DNA of 26,171 bases from Saccharicrinis sp. UBA6048 (GCA_002429115.1 DIYS01000225.1:1-26171), one strand, 5' to 3'. Counted from the stretch's first letter, positions 16,670-25,634 are shown. Numbers and translations are program-made. Notes: generated by a model from the letters alone, not told the origin.

Positions 16670-17263
16670 ATGAAATTAATGAGAATTCTTATAATAGCTG
16701 CACTTGCAATCGTAAGTATTGAGGTAAGTGCACAAACTAAAACAAATGCCTATTACGGCATGGCATTACCAATGGGAGACACAAAAGATTATATTAATCC
16801 GACAAGTTTCCGTGGCGCAAATATCGAATTTGAAAAACTGGTTAATCCAAATGTGGGGGTTGGTTTTTTAGTTGGATGGAACACATTCTATGAAGCTAAG
16901 GATAGAGATACTTACCCGATTGATAATGGTTCAATCACGAGTAATCAGTATCGCTATTTAAATGCGATTCCAATTCAGGCAACAGGTAAGTATTATTTCG
17001 CATCTGATGACGCTGTTATTCGACCATTTGTTGGACTTGCTGGTGGTACCTATTATATGGAGCAGCGTGTTGATAATGGGCTTTTTTCAACGAGCAATAA
17101 AGGCTGGACCTGGTCGCTTGCTCCAAAAGCAGGGGTTTTGGTACCATTTAACTTCCGAACAAGCCTGGCAATAAGTGTTGATTATAGTATATCATCTAAA
17201 ACGTCAGATTTGCCAAGCCACAATTGGTTAGGTATTAATGTCGGATTTAGCTGGGATTATTAA
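16670..17263 (+). CDS. Outer-membrane beta-barrel protein, small
   Basis: 197 aa. Residues 1-22 are a signal peptide ending VSAQ. The mature protein shows alternating hydrophobic strands, Gly and aromatic residues (FVGLAGGTYYMEQ, KAGVLVPFNFRTSLAISVDY) and ends in GFSWDY with a terminal aromatic, as expected for a small 8-strand outer-membrane barrel of the OmpA/OmpW-like type. Ligand or partner is unknown. It follows the DUF4136 lipoprotein by 27 bases and is closed by the terminator at 17288-17318. Confidence 0.82.
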   Translation: MKLMRILIIAALAIVSIEVSAQTKTNAYYGMALPMGDTKDYINPTSFRGANIEFEKLVNPNVGVGFLVGWNTFYEAKDRDTYPIDNGSITSNQYRYLNAIPIQATGKYYFASDDAVIRPFVGLAGGTYYMEQRVDNGLFSTSNKGWTWSLAPKAGVLVPFNFRTSLAISVDYSISSKTSDLPSHNWLGINVGFSWDY

Positions 17264-17287
17264 ATAGATTGAAAATAAAATAATTAG

Positions 17288-17318
17288 AAGCGGGTTATGA
17301 AAATAGCTCGCTTTTTTT
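17288..17318 (+). terminator. Terminator of the DUF4136-barrel operon
   Basis: AAGCGGG (17288-17294) pairs with CTCGCTT (17307-17313), 7 bp with one G-U, followed by a run of seven T residues beginning within the stem. Confidence 0.8.
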
Positions 17319-17321
17319 GTG

Positions 17322-17356
17322 AAAAAAAATAGAGGTTACCTAAGGGTAACCTCTAT
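17322..17356 (-). terminator. Perfect hairpin with T tract on minus strand
   Basis: ATAGAGGTTACC (17329-17340) and GGTAACCTCTAT (17345-17356) form a perfect 12-bp stem with loop TAAG. Plus-strand bases 17322-17329 are A, so only the minus-strand transcript has the stem followed by U residues. No minus-strand gene lies to the right within reach, which makes the element unexplained. Confidence 0.65.
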
Positions 17357-17644
17357 ACACACAGGAATTGTTGGGAGGAAAATAACTCTCATAACATTCC
17401 AAAGGTCTTCTTTTAGGCGCTTCGTCCGGTTACCTCTTTGTTATTTCTATTTTAAATAAAGATTACGAATAGAAAATAAGTATAATGACAAAGTGACATT
17501 AACTAAGTGGTTGTTTCGGTCAAAATGGCACTAGAGTAATGTATGGTACTGACAATGTGACTTATATGGATGGTTGGCATTATGATTGAAGCAGGATGGT
17601 CAGAACAGAAAATAATTAAAAACTTAAAAATAGGAGACTTTATT

Positions 17645-18085
17645 ATGACACTAGTAAGATTTAACAACAGGTTCCCACAGTCAGGTAGTTTATTAAACCA
17701 CTTTTTTGGACGTGAGTTAATGAGGGATAACGATTGGTTTTATGGAGGCCAATCATACAACACCCCAAAGGTTAATATAGAGGAGACAGATGATGCATTT
17801 GCCATCTCAGTTGCCGCACCGGGATTCGAGAAAAAGGACTTTAATGTTGAGCTGGAAAATGATGTTTTAACAATTGAAGTAAAAAAAGAAGTGGCCAATA
17901 AGGATAAGAATTATTCACACTTCGAATTTAACTATGGTTCATTTAAGCGCTCATTCACTTTACCTGAAAATAAGGTAAAGGAGTCTAAAATTTCAGCAAA
18001 ATATGATAATGGAATTTTACATGTGACTCTACCAAAAAAAGATGAAGCGAAAGCTAAACCAAAACGCTTAATTGATATTTTCTAA
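17645..18085 (+). CDS. Hsp20/alpha-crystallin small heat shock protein
   Basis: ATP-independent holdase chaperone, 146 aa from the ATG at 17645, which has an RBS (TAGGAGA) about 8 bases upstream. The frame is open to an ATG at 17570, but the 25 extra residues do not look like an Hsp20 N-terminus. The N-terminal arm is short (residues 1-35). The alpha-crystallin domain starts with PKVNIEETDDAFAISVAAPG and contains FNVELENDVLTIEVKKE, then the characteristic RSFTLPENKV and ISAKYDNGILHVTLPK. A C-terminal tail ends LIDIF. It stands alone between two terminators. The long leader may carry heat-responsive control, but I could not identify a specific element. Confidence 0.92.
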   Translation: MTLVRFNNRFPQSGSLLNHFFGRELMRDNDWFYGGQSYNTPKVNIEETDDAFAISVAAPGFEKKDFNVELENDVLTIEVKKEVANKDKNYSHFEFNYGSFKRSFTLPENKVKESKISAKYDNGILHVTLPKKDEAKAKPKRLIDIF

Positions 18086-18122
18086 TTTCAGAGAATGCTT
18101 TTTCATAATGGATGTAATTTTG

Positions 18123-18148
18123 AGGCTGCCGAAAGGCGGCCTTTTTTT
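18123..18148 (+). terminator. Terminator of hsp20
   Basis: AGGCTGCC-GAAA-GGCGGCCT, an 8-bp stem with one T-G pair and a GNRA-type loop, followed by seven T residues. Confidence 0.9.
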
Positions 18149-18217
18149 GTTTGATGAAGTGTATAAGTGTTGTATTCAGCACGGTTGTCTTTATACTGAA
18201 ACTTAACTACTCTACTT

Positions 18218-18637
18218 ATGAAAAGAATTCAGGTTATCGTATTTCTTCTTTTAGGACTATCGTTAGTGTCGTGTGAACAACTATTGGATGAAGTGATTGA
18301 TGAAGCACTTTATGGTCATCAAAAAGCCAAATGTGAGGTAGTGCATCAGTCATCTGTTAGAAAACTAACTGAAGGCAAGGCTGTAATGGAGGTGAAAGTT
18401 AAGAACAAAGGGCAATTAGATGCCTGCAACCTTACAGTATTTGCAACGCTTAAAAAAGGAGAAATTACTGTAGAAGAGCAAAAGTCTTACATCGGTTATC
18501 TTTCTTCCAAAAGTTCCAAAACTGTAACCATCACGTTTAATAAAATCATTTATGGCTCTGAGTATGATTCTGTCGACATTAATCTTTGGTACGATGAAAT
18601 TGAGCGTGAAGATTATGATGACGATGATGATTGGTAA
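18218..18637 (+). CDS. Lipoprotein with beta-sandwich-like domain and acidic tail
   Basis: 139 aa. A lipoprotein signal with Cys19 (LVSC) is visible. The mature protein contains AVMEVKVKNKGQLDACNL and SSKTVTITF, reminiscent of a CARDB/FxLYD-like Ig-type beta sandwich of about 85 residues. The C-terminus is highly acidic, ending DYDDDDDW, and might bind divalent cations (inference only). No enzyme motif is visible. It is convergent with the porP/sprF gene, only 40 bases away. Confidence 0.75.
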   Translation: MKRIQVIVFLLLGLSLVSCEQLLDEVIDEALYGHQKAKCEVVHQSSVRKLTEGKAVMEVKVKNKGQLDACNLTVFATLKKGEITVEEQKSYIGYLSSKSSKTVTITFNKIIYGSEYDSVDINLWYDEIEREDYDDDDDW

Positions 18638-18677
18638 ACCTGGTAACCCGAGTTCATAACCTTTTGTCGTATTCTGT

Positions 18678-19739
18678 TTAGTACAAGCGTCTTTTTTTAC
18701 GAGTGTACTTGCCACCAATACTATTTAAAGGATTTGCACTTTCACTACATGGCACAGCAGGGCGTCTTCCACCTGAGCGCATTCTCGATCGTTGGTTAAA
18801 TTCAAAAATTAAAGATAACTCGTGGGCGCCGGCAGTTGACCAGCCAAGGCTACCGATTGTAATATCATAACTGTATCCGACGCGTAATGGACCAAGATCG
18901 TAAGCCAGCAATGCAATAATTGCATCCTGGTTGATGGCAGCACTCTTTTCAGCTCCATTGAAAAATGGTAAGCCTCTGTACCAGATTCCAAGTTCCAAGG
19001 GTGAGTTGTGCCAATAGACTCCAACATCAACCTGCTCAAATTGTGCCTGACGTTGGTATCTGAAGCTGGCAGAGAAAGAGCGATTTAAACTTTTACGATG
19101 TTTCTTTTCCGACCAGATATTCATTCCTCCAAAAACAGTGTATTTATATTCAGCTCTGGATTCTTCGTTTAAGAAAGTATAATTGGGTTCAGCCAAATGA
19201 TCCATTGTAAAACCAATCCAATACTTTGGGCTATATAAGAATAATGAAGCGGCCAGATCAATGTAGTGAATCTGATCGTTTGAAAGACGATCGTAGGCTC
19301 CACTTGACCCACCAGTTCCCGGAGGCTGGTCTGGGAATATGGTTTTATTGAAGTTGACAGATTTATTGCCATAGGCAAATTGAACCGCCGGAATCATCTG
19401 CCAAAACTTAGATAATACGATATTATAGGAATACTGAAAAGCTGCATTGGTGCTGGTTAATCCTGCACTGCCGGCACGATCTTGCATCAAATAAAAGCCA
19501 ATACCACTATTAAAAGTCGGGAAGAAGTTATCAAATGAGATGGCATAGGTTGAAAAAGCCTGTGATATTTCCGGCCATTGATTCCGGTAATTCACAATTA
19601 AACGCCCACCATCTGTAGCACCTGCCAATGAAGGACTCAGGTATAGCGGATTGGCATAGAATTGGGAGAAGTGTGGATCTTGTGCTTTTGCCACAACGCC
19701 AATGAATAATAATAGTATGTATAGTATCCTTCTCATCAT
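18678..19739 (-). CDS. PorP/SprF family T9SS outer-membrane protein
   Basis: 353 aa. A signal peptide (about 1-19, ending AKAQ) is followed by the PorP/SprF hallmark DPHFSQFYANPLYLSPSLAG, then NYRNQWPEI and a predicted beta barrel. Family members assist export or attachment of specific T9SS cargo; SprF, for example, is needed for the adhesin SprB in Flavobacterium johnsoniae. The start overlaps the stop of the upstream adhesin gene by four bases (ATGA), so the two should be translationally coupled, and this protein is probably the dedicated partner of that adhesin. After the barrel comes a tail of about 40 residues, basic at its end (TRKKRRLY) and with one Cys. Confidence 0.92.
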   Translation of the reverse strand: MMRRILYILLLFIGVVAKAQDPHFSQFYANPLYLSPSLAGATDGGRLIVNYRNQWPEISQAFSTYAISFDNFFPTFNSGIGFYLMQDRAGSAGLTSTNAAFQYSYNIVLSKFWQMIPAVQFAYGNKSVNFNKTIFPDQPPGTGGSSGAYDRLSNDQIHYIDLAASLFLYSPKYWIGFTMDHLAEPNYTFLNEESRAEYKYTVFGGMNIWSEKKHRKSLNRSFSASFRYQRQAQFEQVDVGVYWHNSPLELGIWYRGLPFFNGAEKSAAINQDAIIALLAYDLGPLRVGYSYDITIGSLGWSTAGAHELSLIFEFNQRSRMRSGGRRPAVPCSESANPLNSIGGKYTRKKRRLY

Positions 19740-22700
19740 CTGAATAGTGTTACGTCACCTGTTATTACTTCCATATTACCATTAGAATATATGCATTTGG
19801 CTTTCCATACATAAACGCCTCCAGGGCATAGTTTGCCATTGTGGTAACCATCCCAGCCAACTTTTATGTCGCTACTCTCATAAATAATTTCACCCCAGCG
19901 TGTATATATTCTCAGTTCGTATTCCACTATGCCTTCATGCATAAATGGATAAAAGACATAGTTCTCCGATGAACCAGCCGTATAATGCCCGCCAGATGGA
20001 CCAGATGGGTCAGGCGTGAAGGCATTAGGAAATGAAATACTTCCTGCTTCTTCGGCAATAACTGCCTCACGGATGAAGATTTCATCTGTACAACCTTTTT
20101 CATTTGCAACACTAAGAGTGACGTCATAAACGCCCGCCTGTTCATACAGGTATTGAATGGAGTGCTCGGTGGATGTATTGCCATCACCAAAATTCCACTG
20201 ATAGCTGATAGCTCCTTCCGATTTGTTGATAAACGAAACGGTTTCCGGCAGCTTAACAACCGTTGGTCTGACTTCGAAATCTGCCTTTGGCTTGTCATAA
20301 ACGATAATTTCAACATGATCAGCTTCAACAATACCTCCCGGTCCTTCTGCAAGTAATTTTACCTTGTAGGTACCTGTTGTGTAATAGGTATGTTTAGGTT
20401 CTTTTTCAGAGGAGACATTTCCGTCACCAAAATCCCAGAAATAGGTATATGCATCTACACTGTTGTTGTAAAACTGCACTTCCAGTGGAGGACAGCCTTC
20501 GCTATTTGGACCATAATCAATAGCCGGTAATGTTGGATAAATGATGATGGATTGCAATAATGAATCGCTACAATTGGCACCGCTTGCCTTCAGCCAGATG
20601 TCATAATCACCGGAAACCCCATACATGTGTTGTCCTGGGTGCTTAGCTTCAGAGTATGAATCATCCCCAAAAGACCATTTATAGTCCCAGTTGTCACCTT
20701 TAGTGTTGTTTGTAAGCGTAATGGTTGATTCCGGCATCTGAAGTTCATCAGGCGTTACATTGAATTCCGGTACTGGTCGTCTGTAAACAGTTACCGAAGT
20801 GCTGGTTTCATCTTTACAACCATAAGCTGATTCGGCCATTAACGAAACCTGATAGGTTTGATCACTGGTTGTGCTGTTAATGTATTCATTATGACCGTTA
20901 AAACTTTTGGACGTGTTTCCGTCGCCAAAGTCCCACAAGAAGCTATTGGCTCCAACCGAATTATTTAATAAGCTCTCTAAGTGAGGCGTACAGCCACTTC
21001 CACCTTCAGAGATTGCTGCTGTAACTTTTGGGAAAACACTAATAAACTGACTGCTTGAATCCTGACATCCAAAGCTATTTTCGACTACCAGCCAAGGTTT
21101 AAATGTTTGTGGTGCCAGTTCATCATTTCTATATAAGTGTTGAATGTTTGAATTGTCGGGATCGGATACTGTATGACCATCGCCAAATTTCCATTTTGAA
21201 TATGTTGCTCCAGCCGATGTATTATTGAAAGACGCATTGAAAGGTGAGCAGCCTTCGTTTCCATCCAGTGAGAATGAACTCGTTGGTGAAGGTAAGACCA
21301 TGACTGTCATATGAGATGTGTCTTTACATCCAAATACCGAACTGGTATAAAGCTTAACGGTATAGTCCTTCGCTGTTGATTCTTGATTTTCGAAAACATG
21401 ATTGGCAATATTAGCACCATCCAGCGTTTGGCCATCACCATAATCCCATAAATAGGTATAAGCACCGGGTTCTGCCAACATCTCAACTTTCAGAGGATGG
21501 CAACCTTCGGCAGGTGTTGTATTAAATGAATAGTTAACCAATGGATATACAGTGACGTAATTATTGATTGTATCCTTGCAACCAAAATCATTATTTGCAA
21601 TCAGTTCCACATTAAATGATTGCACGTAGTGTTCCGCATTCACGAAGTTATGAGATGGATTTGTAAGGTTTGTAGTTTCACCATCACCAAAGTTCCATGT
21701 GTAACTAGTAGCGCCATCAGATTCGTTGGTAAACTCAACTGCTACAGGGCTGCATGCGGGTGTATCATCAAAACCAAAGCCAGCAATAGGTGTAGGCAAC
21801 ACTTCTATGTCATAATAGCTGGTGTCGCTACATCCATACGGATTATTAGCAATCAACTCAATGGTATATTCAACTTTGTCATATGTGTAATTGGTAAACG
21901 TATGTTTTGGATCGTTTTGATTAGAAATGTAACCATCGCCAAAGTCCCATAAATAACTATCTGAATCTGTTGAGGTATTGCTAAAGGTAACTTCAGTTGG
22001 GCTGCACGATTCATCATCAAAAGGCGCTATGCTTGCTGCAGGGACAGGATAAAAATCAATGCTGACCGTATCTCCTGCCAAACAACCAACGTTATCCTCC
22101 ATCCAGGCGAATTCATAAATGCCCGGTGAGGAAACTGTTACCGTTGTAGTTGCTAAGTCAATGTCTGTAAAGAAAGCCGAACCGCTACCTGAGACTTGCT
22201 CCCACATGCCCACTCCAATGTCTTCATTCGCCACTAACAGGTAGTTTAGCGCGCAGGTGTCAGCATCATTCATGACTGTAGGTGTTGGAATCTCAATAAA
22301 GGTGATGGTTACCTCATCAACATCAGAACAGCCATTGTTATCTTCAGTCCATGCAAAAACGTAATCGCCATATTGATCAACACTGACAAGAGTATTTGGA
22401 TTACTAATGTCAGAAAAACTAACTGAACCAGGTCCTGACGTAAGGCTCCATTGGCCTATGCCTACGTATGGAACAGCGTCTAATTTATAACTTAATCCGC
22501 AGGCTCTGTCATTGGCACCTGCCTGACTGGCTGGCTGTTCATAAACACTTACATATATGCTATCTACATCCTCGCATCCGTATGAATCACGAACGATGTA
22601 TTGGTATTTATATAATCCGGGTGTAGACGAATTAAAGACTGGGTTTTCAATATCAGTGGCAGATAGCAGGTCGGTTCGGTCGCCACTCCATTCATGGAAA

Positions 22701-24118
22701 ATGAAGGTGCCTGATCCACCCGTTGGATTTGGTTCTAATGTTTGAGTCACTCCGGAACAAAGTGTTAATTCTTTATTAAGGAATTGAATACTAACAGAGT
22801 CGACCTCAATTATTACGGTTTGTTCGTCAAAGCAACCGTTGTTATCTGTAATGCGATAGGTTAATGTATAGGCGCCTTCAGTAACGGTTTCAAATAGTGG
22901 ATTTTCAATATTGGTATTGTTTAATGGGCTTGTGTCGCCCGACCAAAGATGTGTATATGGGATTGATCCCTCTGATGGATTACCATTAATCTGGAGCTGA
23001 GTACCCGGGCACAAATGTGTTTCCGGTCCTGTTGAAACATTAGCCACTGGAGAGTCCAATACAGTTATTGTTGTTGTCCCTGTGGCACTACAGTTATTGC
23101 CATCTTCAACATAGTAGCTGATTGTATGTGTTCCTGGGCCTGCAAGTGCAGGATTAAATTCCCCTGTCCATTCGTTGACAATGCCGGGACCACTCCACTG
23201 ACCACCGGGTGTTGCCGGATTTAAAACTACAGAAACATCGTTTTCGCAAAAAGGTCCAACAGGTGTAATGCTTCCATCAGGATCATCAACAATTAGAATA
23301 ATTGCGGTTGTAGTTACGGGATCGTAACCTTCATCATAGGGATTACAGTAATTCCAGTTGTTCAGTGTAATTTCAAATTCATCGCCAACGGCTCTGTTAT
23401 CCGGAACGAAAATTGGGATTGCTTCGTTCCATGGTGCTGTAGGTGCTAAAATTGGTTCACTGGTTACATCAATAGAGCCTGCGTATGGATAAGTTCTTAC
23501 AACACCGCCCACGGTAGCATTATCAATAAAATTTGATGCACCATTATTCGTTCCGTATATCCATTGAATCCAGCGTTTTCGAAAGTTGGGCTGATCATTT
23601 TCATCAGGAGGTACGCAGTTCCATTGGCTATCATCAATAAAGGTTACACCACCACTATTTCCTACGCATATAGGAAAAACACGTGGGTTAATAGATATTT
23701 CCCCACCGTTTTTGTCGTCCATATCCCATACGGTTACCACTTGCTCCTGCACAGAGCTTGTGCATATCGTGCCGTTCACGACTAAAGTAACTGTCGGGTG
23801 ATAGTTACATTGGTTACCACCTATAGGATAAATATGAGAAGTTGTAACTGACCATTCTTGTGTTGCGGGATCTGTAAGGCTTGCATTTAGGGCTACAGTA
23901 TTACCATCATCCCAGTCGAACAGCATCTGAACATCGCCAGTACCGCCGTTATCAACGCCTCTGTAAAACACCTCCCATGTTACAGAAACAGGTGCACATA
24001 GTTTGTCGGGTACTATATCATTAGCCTTAGAGGTAATACTACACGACTGTGAGTAAGCCCTAAAGCAACTGAAAATAACCAACAACACTATTAAAACTGC
24101 TTTATTTTTACCGTCCAT
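19736..24118 (-). CDS. PKD-repeat adhesin with T9SS type B sorting domain
   Basis: 1460 aa from ATG 24118; an upstream GTG at 24124 would add two residues. A signal peptide (about 1-24) ends in AYSQ. Then follows a Cys-containing N-terminal region, two Ig-like repeats with LWSGD/EWSGD cores (about 365-515), and two with WSLTSGPGS/WEQVSGSGS cores (about 515-690). Eight PKD domains marked by W-x-F/Y-G-D-G/D follow (about 690-1350), many carrying a GCxD segment near their ends. The last 105 residues (SISFPNAFTPD ... TRWGEIIYES ... WDGYHNGKLCPGGVYVW) form the gliding-motility-associated C-terminal domain that directs T9SS export. The protein is expected to be a surface or secreted adhesin. It is coupled to the porP/sprF gene by a four-base overlap. 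Confidence 0.93.
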   Translation of the reverse strand: MDGKNKAVLIVLLVIFSCFRAYSQSCSITSKANDIVPDKLCAPVSVTWEVFYRGVDNGGTGDVQMLFDWDDGNTVALNASLTDPATQEWSVTTSHIYPIGGNQCNYHPTVTLVVNGTICTSSVQEQVVTVWDMDDKNGGEISINPRVFPICVGNSGGVTFIDDSQWNCVPPDENDQPNFRKRWIQWIYGTNNGASNFIDNATVGGVVRTYPYAGSIDVTSEPILAPTAPWNEAIPIFVPDNRAVGDEFEITLNNWNYCNPYDEGYDPVTTTAIILIVDDPDGSITPVGPFCENDVSVVLNPATPGGQWSGPGIVNEWTGEFNPALAGPGTHTISYYVEDGNNCSATGTTTITVLDSPVANVSTGPETHLCPGTQLQINGNPSEGSIPYTHLWSGDTSPLNNTNIENPLFETVTEGAYTLTYRITDNNGCFDEQTVIIEVDSVSIQFLNKELTLCSGVTQTLEPNPTGGSGTFIFHEWSGDRTDLLSATDIENPVFNSSTPGLYKYQYIVRDSYGCEDVDSIYVSVYEQPASQAGANDRACGLSYKLDAVPYVGIGQWSLTSGPGSVSFSDISNPNTLVSVDQYGDYVFAWTEDNNGCSDVDEVTITFIEIPTPTVMNDADTCALNYLLVANEDIGVGMWEQVSGSGSAFFTDIDLATTTVTVSSPGIYEFAWMEDNVGCLAGDTVSIDFYPVPAASIAPFDDESCSPTEVTFSNTSTDSDSYLWDFGDGYISNQNDPKHTFTNYTYDKVEYTIELIANNPYGCSDTSYYDIEVLPTPIAGFGFDDTPACSPVAVEFTNESDGATSYTWNFGDGETTNLTNPSHNFVNAEHYVQSFNVELIANNDFGCKDTINNYVTVYPLVNYSFNTTPAEGCHPLKVEMLAEPGAYTYLWDYGDGQTLDGANIANHVFENQESTAKDYTVKLYTSSVFGCKDTSHMTVMVLPSPTSSFSLDGNEGCSPFNASFNNTSAGATYSKWKFGDGHTVSDPDNSNIQHLYRNDELAPQTFKPWLVVENSFGCQDSSSQFISVFPKVTAAISEGGSGCTPHLESLLNNSVGANSFLWDFGDGNTSKSFNGHNEYINSTTSDQTYQVSLMAESAYGCKDETSTSVTVYRRPVPEFNVTPDELQMPESTITLTNNTKGDNWDYKWSFGDDSYSEAKHPGQHMYGVSGDYDIWLKASGANCSDSLLQSIIIYPTLPAIDYGPNSEGCPPLEVQFYNNSVDAYTYFWDFGDGNVSSEKEPKHTYYTTGTYKVKLLAEGPGGIVEADHVEIIVYDKPKADFEVRPTVVKLPETVSFINKSEGAISYQWNFGDGNTSTEHSIQYLYEQAGVYDVTLSVANEKGCTDEIFIREAVIAEEAGSISFPNAFTPDPSGPSGGHYTAGSSENYVFYPFMHEGIVEYELRIYTRWGEIIYESSDIKVGWDGYHNGKLCPGGVYVWKAKCIYSNGNMEVITGDVTLFR

Positions 24119-24693
24119 AAGCACTTTTAATATTAACCCGAATTCAATTTAAATTTTAAAGCTCAGATTGAAATAAAGAGATGATTTACAAGGAGTAATT
24201 TTAGATAAATAGTGAGCTATTTTGATAAAATTTGACGCTGTAAATCAGTTTTTTATTCAAAGCTTAAAAATTCCACTTACAAACAGCAACTTTCTTCGTG
24301 TAATCACCTCAAAATAGCCCGCTATTCTTTCGGCAATATACACTTGAAATTTACTACTTGTAAGCGTTCTGAGTTCAAAATTTCAATTAGAACTCGGGTT
24401 GTTAATTGTCCTGCTAAAAAATATAGCAGTGTATTATCTTAATTATAGCATCACTATTATTCGTTAATAATTAGGATGACTTATGTCAGGTTTTGGTTTG
24501 ATTAATTTAAAAGGTGAGTTTAGTCATTTTTTTATTCTCAAAGTGTTACAAAATTTACGACACTGAATTCAAGAAACACTCCCTGGGAAATCCAAATATT
24601 ACAATTGACTTTCTGTCGGTGTTACGCATGTTTATGCAATTATGTTCCGATAAATAGCAATTATTTCAAAAAATAACTAAAAGGAAATCTACA
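24119..24693. other. Long AT-rich intergenic region with inverted repeats (575 bases)
   Basis: It separates the divergent adhesin and proline dehydrogenase genes. No believable ORF is present. It contains a diverged inverted repeat (24186-24225 against 24309-24363), a hairpin with an 8-bp stem CTGAGTTC/GAACTCGG around 24369-24399, and a hairpin CTGCTA/TAGCAG at 24411-24429. Promoters for both flanking genes should lie here, but I found no full TTTG-N19-TAnnTTTG match. Confidence 0.6.
24186..24363. repeat. Diverged inverted repeat, two arms
   Basis: Arm A (24186-24225) and the reverse complement of arm B (24309-24363) share TTACAAGnAGTAAnTTTnnA at one end and AATAGnGnGCTATTTTGA at the other (16 of 18 identical in this block). 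Arm B carries about 15 extra bases between the blocks. The inner block is itself near-palindromic (ATAG....CTAT). Confidence 0.6.
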
Positions 24694-25605
24694 ATGATGA
24701 ATAAATTAATAGCGAGTGTATTGCCTCATTTTCCAAAGAAATTTGTATGGATTTTTTCTAAGAAATACATAGCGGGAGAGACCGTTGAGCAGGCTATTGA
24801 GGCATCTCGGGCGTTGAATGACAAAGGCATTAAAATTACAGTTGATCTCTTAGGGGAATTTATTACCAACATGGATCAGGCGCTTCAAAATAAAAATGAT
24901 TATTTATCAATAATTGAAAATTTCGAAGCCGATAAAATTGATGGTAATTATTCATTGAAGCCTACCAGTTTTGGACTGCTGATTGATAAAGAAACATGTT
25001 ATCAGTACATCCGGGAAATTGTTGAGAAAGCAGCAGCTTATAACAATTTTGTTCGTATTGATATGGAAGATTCTAAATGTGTGGATTTAGAGATTGAACT
25101 GTTCCGTCGAATTAAAGCTGAATTTCCGAAAAACGTAGGATTGGTTTTCCAGGCGTACTTGAAGCGAACGTATCAGGATCTTGAGGATTTGATGGATATC
25201 CATACTGAAGAAACACCTATTAATTACCGCCTTTGTAAAGGTATTTATGTGGAGCCTAAAGAGATTGCTTATAAAGAGTACGAGGAAATTAACGAGCACT
25301 ATTTAAAGGATCTGGAATATCTGCTTAAGAATAAAGTGTACGTTGGTATTGCAACACATGATCGTAAATTGGTTGAAGGAGCGATGAAAATTATCGAGGA
25401 AAATCAGATACCAGGCGATCAGTTCGAATTTCAGATGTTATATGGTGTGACACCTGAATTGAGAAAAGAGATTTTAAGTAAGGGTTATAAAATGCGTGTG
25501 TATGTACCGTATGGCAAAGATTGGTTTGGATATAGTACACGTCGATTGAAAGAAAATCCAAAAATGGCATCGCACATCATCAAGTCTTTATTTATTAAAG
25601 GCTAG
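24694..25605 (+). CDS. Proline dehydrogenase (monofunctional)
   Basis: FAD-dependent oxidation of proline to delta-1-pyrroline-5-carboxylate, the first step of proline breakdown to glutamate. It has 303 aa, the length of single-domain bacterial PRODH. Family motifs in order are VRIDMEDS (about 129-136), VFQAYLKRT, YRLCKGIYVEPKEIAY, GIATHD, FEFQMLYGV, and near the C-terminus VYVPYGKDWFGYSTRRLKENP, whose double Arg binds the proline carboxylate in the family. The start ATGATG has an AAAAGGA site upstream. No P5C dehydrogenase gene is adjacent. A terminator follows. Confidence 0.93.
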   Translation: MMNKLIASVLPHFPKKFVWIFSKKYIAGETVEQAIEASRALNDKGIKITVDLLGEFITNMDQALQNKNDYLSIIENFEADKIDGNYSLKPTSFGLLIDKETCYQYIREIVEKAAAYNNFVRIDMEDSKCVDLEIELFRRIKAEFPKNVGLVFQAYLKRTYQDLEDLMDIHTEETPINYRLCKGIYVEPKEIAYKEYEEINEHYLKDLEYLLKNKVYVGIATHDRKLVEGAMKIIEENQIPGDQFEFQMLYGVTPELRKEILSKGYKMRVYVPYGKDWFGYSTRRLKENPKMASHIIKSLFIKG

Positions 25606-25634
25606 ACAATAAACGAAATTAAAGAATATCAAAG

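Larger units (their letters stand above)
17264..17644. other. Intergenic region between barrel gene and hsp20 (381 bases)
   Basis: It holds the barrel-gene terminator, a second perfect hairpin whose T tract is on the minus strand (17322-17356), a near-copy of one hairpin arm at 17428-17437 (GGTTACCTCT), and the leader of the small heat-shock gene. No convincing protein gene is seen. Confidence 0.6.

Noticed and set aside
17300..17318. Similarity of AAAATAGCTCGCT in the barrel-gene terminator to the repeat arms at 24208-24225 and 24309-24326
   Set aside because: The match is about a dozen AT-rich bases and the 17300 copy is explained by its terminator stem; not enough to call a shared repeat family.
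17570..17644. 25-codon upstream extension of hsp20 and a sigma-54-like site (TGGCATTATGATTGAA, 17575-17590)
   Set aside because: The RBS-supported start is at 17645. The sigma-54-like match lacks the critical GC of the -12 element (GA instead), so it is probably chance.
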